Shown here: piece by piece, positions 40,529-44,697 of the stretch
Layout: every line of letters begins with the position of its first letter
Position numbering within the stretch: the stretch's first letter is position 1
Assembly: GCA_015521615.1 (NCBI GenBank)
Contig: WANW01000076.1
Location: 1-44,697 of the forward strand
Reading direction: 5' to 3'
DNA from: Candidatus Hydrothermarchaeota archaeon
GTDB lineage: Archaea > Hydrothermarchaeota > Hydrothermarchaeia > Hydrothermarchaeales > BMS3B
Length of the DNA: 44,697 bases
Notes under the pieces: model-generated
Database searches by the model: none
The model's input: only the letters and a program-made list of their open reading frames with translations
What the model was told of the DNA's origin: nothing
Program-made: the position numbers and the translations under genes

Positions 40529-41527
40529 GGCTTTGTATCCTAATCCTAAATAGACTTTTTTCAGTTAGTTTTTGGTGCAGCTGTTGTGGAATGCTATTGC
40601 GTTGAACAGCAATACTGCGTTCAGTACTGCGAAGAATGCGGTTTTAAGAGTTTTAGCTCTCAGTTTTTCTCCGAACAACCTTTTAAAGCTTGAGAACAGC
40701 CATTCCATTGCGAATCTCTTGAAGTAGCCAGTGATTCTGCTCCATCGCTGGTATCCATATTTTCTCAGCAGTTTTACCTGCTGCTGGAGTTCCTTGCAGC
40801 CCCTCCTTCTGGAGGAGAAGTTTCTCTTTGGAGGCGAGATAATCTTTATTCCCCTGCTTTTAGCGATTTTATAGATTTTTCTGGAGGAGTAAGCTCTGTC
40901 GCCATACACCTTAGTGCCGGGAGGCAGGTTCCTCACCAGCTCCTCAAAAACCTCGGAATCGCTAACCCTGCTCTCTGTCATAGCAAAGGCCACTATTCTG
41001 CCCCTTTCATCGTAGAGAACGTGAAGTTTGAACCACTTTCGCACACGCTTCTCCTCAAACCTTATTGTTCGCCACTCTCCAGTTTGAGAACATGCTAAGC
41101 CCGTGGAATCTATGAAATATTCCCCAGCCTCAACATCTTTTAAGGTGAAGAGGTAGCCTCCCCTGATTTCCCTGCAATCCCAGTGTTCGGCTTCCTTCAG
41201 AATGCGCTTCCTTAAAGTTACGTAGTGAGGGGCAAAGCCAAAAATGCCTTTTAAAGCCCCGGAAGCCTGCCTGTAAGGCATGAACTTGCTTAAACCCATG
41301 CCAACCTGAATGATAAATCTTGGATACTGATAGGGTCTGCCAACCTTGCCACGGTTGAGATCCTCAAGCTCTTGCTTAACCTTCTCAATGTTAAGCTGAA
41401 GAAAGCCGCTCGCTCCCGAGAACATCTCCTCTCCAAGCTTTACCAGCCGCTCGTCATACTCCCGCCAGTGACGAGCCATAAAGGTATGTTAAAAATGGTG
41501 CCGATAATAGGTTTGGGATACAAAGCC
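40529..41527 (-). mobile_element. IS5-family (IS903-like) insertion sequence, complete
   Basis: The 999-bp element has terminal inverted repeats ggctttgtatcctaatccta (left) and ggctttgtatcccaaaccta (right, inverted), 18 of 20 matching. It is flanked by a perfect 9-bp target duplication, ggtctcggg, at 40520-40528 and 41528-41536. A GGCTTTGT terminus with a 9-bp duplication is the pattern of the IS903 group of the IS5 family. Its transposase is intact. The perfect duplication indicates a fairly recent insertion. It landed immediately after the TAG of the ABCE1 gene without damaging it. Confidence 0.95.
40565..41479 (-). CDS. IS5-family DDE transposase
   Basis: This 304-aa transposase has a helical N-terminus (about 1-70) followed by an RNase-H-like catalytic core. 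The DDE triad is readable: D124 in YFIDSTGL, D194 in KVYGDRAYSS, and E259 in RFAMEWLFSSFKRL. That final YREK-like segment is typical of IS5/DDE_Tnp_1 enzymes. The reading frame is intact and starts 48 nt inside the right terminal repeat, so the element may still be active. The protein is basic, as expected for a DNA-binding enzyme. Confidence 0.95.
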   Translation of the reverse strand: MARHWREYDERLVKLGEEMFSGASGFLQLNIEKVKQELEDLNRGKVGRPYQYPRFIIQVGMGLSKFMPYRQASGALKGIFGFAPHYVTLRKRILKEAEHWDCREIRGGYLFTLKDVEAGEYFIDSTGLACSQTGEWRTIRFEEKRVRKWFKLHVLYDERGRIVAFAMTESRVSDSEVFEELVRNLPPGTKVYGDRAYSSRKIYKIAKSRGIKIISPPKRNFSSRRRGCKELQQQVKLLRKYGYQRWSRITGYFKRFAMEWLFSSFKRLFGEKLRAKTLKTAFFAVLNAVLLFNAIAFHNSCTKN

Positions 41528-41536
41528 GGTCTCGGG

Positions 41537-43315
41537 CTAGAGGTAGTAGTACTCCCCACGTGCCTTCTGCTCCCTATCTTTAACGCTTCCCGGCTTGTTT
41601 GCCCTTGGTCTGCCTGTCTCAGGGTCTCTGCGGAAGGTTATGTCCACATTGCGAAGGAAGGTGTTCATGGCGGAGCGCATTTCAAGTGGTGGTGTGGCCT
41701 CACCTCTAACGCCGGGTTCGCCAGAGAAAACCATCGCCCTGTCAGAGATGTAGTCTATAAACAGTATGTCGTGGTCCACCACTATTGCAAGAGCCTCGCG
41801 CTTTTCCATAACGCGGCGGATCATCTTTGCCACGCGTAGGCGCTGCTCCACATCCAGGTAGGCACTGGGCTCATCAAGAAGGTACACATCTGCCTCCCTT
41901 GCCAGGCACAGCGCAATTGCCACGCGCTGAAGTTCGCCTCCGCTCAGTTCCTTCACCTTGTGGTCATAGAGAGATTTTAGGTCGAGGGGCCTTGCAATCT
42001 CATTCTCGAAAAAGGCATCGCCCAGTGTCACCACCTTGGCAAGAGCTTCAAGCACTGTTCCAGAGAATTCTGGCTTAATGTACTGCGGCTTGTACGCCAC
42101 CCTCGCGGAAGTACTCACCTCTCCCTCATCTGGCTCAATTACGCCGGCAAGCATCTTCACAAAGGTGGTTTTACCAGTAGCGTTAGGCCCGAGTACACCC
42201 ACGACCTCGCCGCGGTAAAACTCTCCTCCGGCCACCTCAAGCTCAAAGCCATTGTAGCTCTTGCTAAGCTTTGAGAAGCTCAGCAGCAGGTTTTCTTCCC
42301 TTGCCACGACTGGTGGGCGAACCTCAAACCTCACGGGTTCGCTCCTTATCCTCACATTCTCCTCACGCAGGTAGCCGTTAAGGTAGACGTTTATCCCCTG
42401 GCGCACACTGCGCGGGTGGGAGACTATGCCATAGGCGCCAGGTTTCCCGTAGAGCACATGCACATAGTCAGCGAGGTAGTCGAGAACAACCAGGTCGTGC
42501 TCCACCAGGATTACGCGCTTCTCCTGCGCCAGCTCACGTATAACCCTGCCCACCCTGAGGCGCTGGGCAACGTCGAGATAGCTCGAGGGCTCGTCAAAGA
42601 TATACACGTCGCCCTCCCGCAATAACGCTGCGGCTATTGCAACGCGCTGGAGCTCGCCTCCACTGAGCTGGTCGAGAGTACGCTCAAGCGCATGCTCAAG
42701 CTCCAGCTTCTCAACAATCTCGCGCATCTCACCCCGTTCATCTATGCTTGATAGAAGCTCGCGAACCTCACCGCTGACCACCTTGGGCAGGGCATCCACA
42801 TACTGGGGCTTGTGCACAGTCTTAATTTCTCCTGCATAGAGCGCCTTGAAGTAGTCATAGAGCTGCGTTCCTGCGAAGTGCTCAAGCACACGCTGTTTAT
42901 CAGCACTATCCTCGCCAAAGTTTGGCACGAGTTCGCCCGCCAGGATCTTCAGGATGGTTGTCTTGCCAATGCCATTCTCGCCAATCAAGCCTGTAACTGC
43001 GCCCTCCTTCGGGTAGGGCAATCGAAAAACCCGAAAGCCGTTCTCCCCGTACTGGTGCACCTTGTCGCGGTCCAGCTCGTCTGGAAGGTTGACTATTGTT
43101 ATTGCCTCAAAGGGGCACTTTTTAACGCAGATTCCGCAGCCTGTGCACAATAGCTCGGAGATAACCGGCTTGCCCCTGGCATCATCCATAACAATGGTCT
43201 CATCACCCATGCGCACGCCGGGGCAGAACTTTATGCACTCCAGAGAACACTTCTTGGGCTGGCAGCGAGAGTAGTCTATAACTGCAATCCTCAAGCGCTC
43301 ACCCGTGCTCTGCAT
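41537..43315 (-). CDS. ribosome recycling ATPase ABCE1/Rli1
   Basis: This protein of about 592 aa splits ribosomes after termination. The N-terminal ferredoxin-like domain has cysteines in SRCQPKKCSLECIKFC and CTGCGICVKKCPFEA for two [4Fe-4S] clusters. Two ABC domains follow: Walker A GENGIGKTT and GPNATGKTT, signatures LSGGELQR (both), and Walker B IFDEPSSYLD and LLDEPSAYLD. The start is ambiguous. ATG 43315 fits a leaderless mRNA with TTAAAAATC about 26 nt upstream, while TTG 43294 (MRIAVIDYS) matches the usual archaeal N-terminus and has GGTGAG before it. An IS element abuts its stop, separated only by the 9-bp duplication. Confidence 0.96.
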   Translation of the reverse strand: MQSTGERLRIAVIDYSRCQPKKCSLECIKFCPGVRMGDETIVMDDARGKPVISELLCTGCGICVKKCPFEAITIVNLPDELDRDKVHQYGENGFRVFRLPYPKEGAVTGLIGENGIGKTTILKILAGELVPNFGEDSADKQRVLEHFAGTQLYDYFKALYAGEIKTVHKPQYVDALPKVVSGEVRELLSSIDERGEMREIVEKLELEHALERTLDQLSGGELQRVAIAAALLREGDVYIFDEPSSYLDVAQRLRVGRVIRELAQEKRVILVEHDLVVLDYLADYVHVLYGKPGAYGIVSHPRSVRQGINVYLNGYLREENVRIRSEPVRFEVRPPVVAREENLLLSFSKLSKSYNGFELEVAGGEFYRGEVVGVLGPNATGKTTFVKMLAGVIEPDEGEVSTSARVAYKPQYIKPEFSGTVLEALAKVVTLGDAFFENEIARPLDLKSLYDHKVKELSGGELQRVAIALCLAREADVYLLDEPSAYLDVEQRLRVAKMIRRVMEKREALAIVVDHDILFIDYISDRAMVFSGEPGVRGEATPPLEMRSAMNTFLRNVDITFRRDPETGRPRANKPGSVKDREQKARGEYYYL

Positions 43316-43347
43316 GCGCAACAACGTGTAAAAAGATTTTTAAGCGC

Positions 43348-44328
43348 TCATACCAGAGCATTCAGCTCCTCAATAGCTCGTGAAGCGAGAAGAACCTCAC
43401 TCAACTTTACCCTTTCGCGCTGCGTGTGGCATGGTGCAAGTTCACCCGGTCCAAAAACCACCACATCCCAGCCAGCTTTCTTCAGGTTTGAGGCGTCGCA
43501 CCAGGAGGACATGGCAGCATTCTCTGTTTCCACCTGCGCCCGTTTCAGGGCTTCCTCTAGAAGCCTTGCAGCCTCCCCGTCCAGAATAAAAGCCTCTTCC
43601 TCCTCAACAACCTCAACGCTTCCGTAGGCTCTGCCTGTGGCAACTGCCCTGCTATGGACCTCCTTCAGGCTAACCCCGGGAGGGAATATAATGTCAACAA
43701 CCATGGTGCAGCTATCGGGTATGGCATAAATATCACCCCCTCCGGCAATCTTCAAAATGCTCACCTTTGCTGGAAGCTTTCTCAGCTCTTCTAGTAGTTT
43801 AAAGGCGCGTTCTACTGCATTGATGCCCCGTTCTGGTACAGCAGCATGCGCCGCCTTTCCTTCAATGTTGAAGACAAGTTCTATGCCACCATACTGCTCC
43901 CTTGCAATTCGCAGTGATGTGGGTTCCAGCACAACACAGCGTTTTGGCGAGAAGTGTCCTGCGATAAGTTCTGAGCCTTTTCCCGTGGTCTCCTCCTCCA
44001 CAAACAGAGCAAAGCCCAGCTTGAGTTCTGAGATGCGCTCAAGCGCGAGCAGCATAGCTGCAATACCAGCCTTGGCGTCGCATACACCAGCGCCAAAGGC
44101 ATAACCCTGGGATATGCGAAATTTGCTGCTCACAGTAAGGGCATCGAGATGTGTCGCTACCCAGAAGTCTGCCTCCGGATTCAGGAGGAGATTGCCTTTA
44201 AAGCGTTCGGCTGCATAGCCAAACTCCTCGAACTTCTCCTCAATATACCCTGTCAGTCTGTCCTCCTCTCCAGGGGGAGAGGCTATCTCGACCAGCTCAC
44301 GGAGCAGTTCAGCGACCTTTTCAATCAT
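43348..44328 (-). CDS. M20-family metallopeptidase (ArgE/DapE/LysK-like)
   Basis: I choose ATG 44328 (MIEKVAELLRELVEIAS, 326 aa), as the 13 extra track residues come from promoter DNA. The zinc-dependent amidohydrolase motifs are ATHLDAL, GAGVCDAKAG (metal-bridging Asp) and VEEETTGKGS (catalytic Glu). AAHAAVPERGINAVE belongs to the dimerisation domain, and the terminal motif is APCHTQRE with its His. The short length and SPPGEE start resemble archaeal acetylornithine deacetylase or [LysW]-lysine/ornithine hydrolase; sequence alone does not say which. It is divergent from a GNAT gene, perhaps a functional pair of deacylase and acetyltransferase, though this is speculative. Confidence 0.88.
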   Translation of the reverse strand: MIEKVAELLRELVEIASPPGEEDRLTGYIEEKFEEFGYAAERFKGNLLLNPEADFWVATHLDALTVSSKFRISQGYAFGAGVCDAKAGIAAMLLALERISELKLGFALFVEEETTGKGSELIAGHFSPKRCVVLEPTSLRIAREQYGGIELVFNIEGKAAHAAVPERGINAVERAFKLLEELRKLPAKVSILKIAGGGDIYAIPDSCTMVVDIIFPPGVSLKEVHSRAVATGRAYGSVEVVEEEEAFILDGEAARLLEEALKRAQVETENAAMSSWCDASNLKKAGWDVVVFGPGELAPCHTQRERVKLSEVLLASRAIEELNALV

Positions 44329-44359
44329 TAGGTTACATATATACTTTAGAAATAAAAAG
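44329..44359. promoter_or_regulatory. interleaved divergent promoters
   Basis: Only 31 nt separate the M20 ATG (minus) and the first GNAT ATG (plus). acatatatacttt reads as a TATA box about 26 nt before the GNAT ATG at 44366. On the other strand CTTTTTATTTC is about 26 nt before the M20 ATG. Neither gene has an SD, so both are probably leaderless and their polymerase sites must compete. Confidence 0.55.
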
Positions 44360-44697
44360 ATGAGCATGATAAAGATACGCCGTGCAAGAAGGGAGGATCT
44401 GTCAGCGTTTATTGAAGTTTATACAAGGGCATACAGGGGGTTAGAGGAATATGCGTACACCACCCGCAGGAGAATAAAGGCATACTTCCACTGGCTGATC
44501 ACCCGCGATAGGGACGGAGTTTTTGTGGCGGAGGTAGATGGTGAAGTGATGGGCTTCATATGCAGCGACTCCCGCTGGATTAGCGACTTTGCAAAGGAGG
44601 AGGTGGGCGCAATACATGAGCTGGTGGTGCTTCCCGAGTACAGGCGCATGGGAGTTGCAAGACAGCTGATGGAGAAGGCTCTGGAGCACCTCAGGGA
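44360..44697 (+). CDS. GNAT-family N-acetyltransferase, truncated by window end
   Basis: This open frame runs off the window and so is missing from the track. It begins MSMIKIRRARREDLSAFIEV; the start may be ATG 44366 (MIKIRRA), which better fits a leaderless promoter. The acetyl-CoA-binding motif A is clear: IHELVVLPEYRRMGVARQLM, with the RRMGVA pyrophosphate loop. About 112 residues are visible and the C-terminal strand is missing. It acetylates an unknown amine; RimI-like protein acetylation is one possibility. It is divergent from the M20 gene across a 31-nt shared promoter. Confidence 0.88.
   Translation, partial: MSMIKIRRARREDLSAFIEVYTRAYRGLEEYAYTTRRRIKAYFHWLITRDRDGVFVAEVDGEVMGFICSDSRWISDFAKEEVGAIHELVVLPEYRRMGVARQLMEKALEHLR

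Noticed and set aside
1-44697. tRNA, rRNA or CRISPR loci
   Set aside because: I looked through the intergenic regions for cloverleaf-like arms, conserved rRNA strings and regularly spaced repeats and found none. A tRNAscan/CRISPR search would be decisive.

Overview
The window is archaeal chromosomal DNA. TATA/BRE-like boxes (TTTAAATA, TTTATATAA and similar) sit about 25-30 nt upstream of many starts. Several genes look leaderless; others use GAGGTGA-type Shine-Dalgarno (SD) sequences. The gene content is archaeal: ABCE1/Rli1, DUF63, PhoU with an AbrB domain, a short-chain polyprenyl synthase, SepCysS, a fused Fae-Hps, an archaeal-type AspRS and a GPT-type glycan transferase. SepCysS, Fae-Hps, a cytochrome c maturation CcmF and many PAS/GAF histidine kinases together fit a respiratory or methane/alkane-cycling euryarchaeon (Archaeoglobi- or ANME/Syntropharchaeia-like). 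The exact lineage cannot be fixed from sequence reading alone.

Layout. 0.2-4.2 kb: a small membrane protein, then a minus-strand operon (59-aa protein, idsA, Gate-domain membrane protein, nth), divergent from malate dehydrogenase. 4.2-7.5 kb: a three-gene cytochrome c maturation operon (thioredoxin-like, CcmF, anchored protein) joined by ATGA overlaps. 7.7-11.3 kb: a radical SAM protein fused to a UroD/MtaA-like methyltransferase domain, a UPF0173 metal hydrolase, and an orphan branched-chain-amino-acid-type binding lipoprotein. 11.4-15.3 kb: an ABC-2 exporter whose first permease carries a PrsW-like protease domain. 15.3-18.5 kb: a MacB/LolD-type ABC operon with a NEW3/CARDB-like surface protein. 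18.8-25.2 kb: housekeeping genes (geranylgeranyl-reductase-like, SepCysS, an amidase pseudogene, GPT transferase, AspRS, HisD). 25.5-29.0 kb: a probable metal-handling or envelope cluster (lipoprotein, CCxHH membrane protein, DUF63, two SHOCT proteins, a Met/Gly-rich PepSY-like protein). 29.4-35.3 kb: a signalling island of three histidine kinases and one receiver. 35.3-40.4 kb: PhoU-AbrB, methyltransferase, MIP18, CysRS, a 41-aa Cys/His microprotein, Fae-Hps and a small unknown. 40.5-41.5 kb: an IS5-family (IS903-like) element with matching inverted repeats and a 9-bp target duplication. 41.5-44.7 kb: ABCE1, an M20 peptidase, and the start of a GNAT acetyltransferase cut by the window edge.

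How the genes fit together. The window holds two routes to Cys-tRNA(Cys) (CysRS, and the SepCysS half of the indirect route). It has an AspRS whose specificity residues look non-discriminating, and a Fae-Hps protein linking C1-H4MPT and pentose chemistry. The CcmF operon implies c-type cytochromes encoded elsewhere. No rRNA, tRNA or CRISPR array was found. The most unusual items are the radical SAM-MtaA fusion, the ABC-2-PrsW fusion, the OB-fold inserted in CcmF, the SHOCT/Met-Gly-rich cluster, and two small genes (59 and 41 aa) missing from the ORF track.
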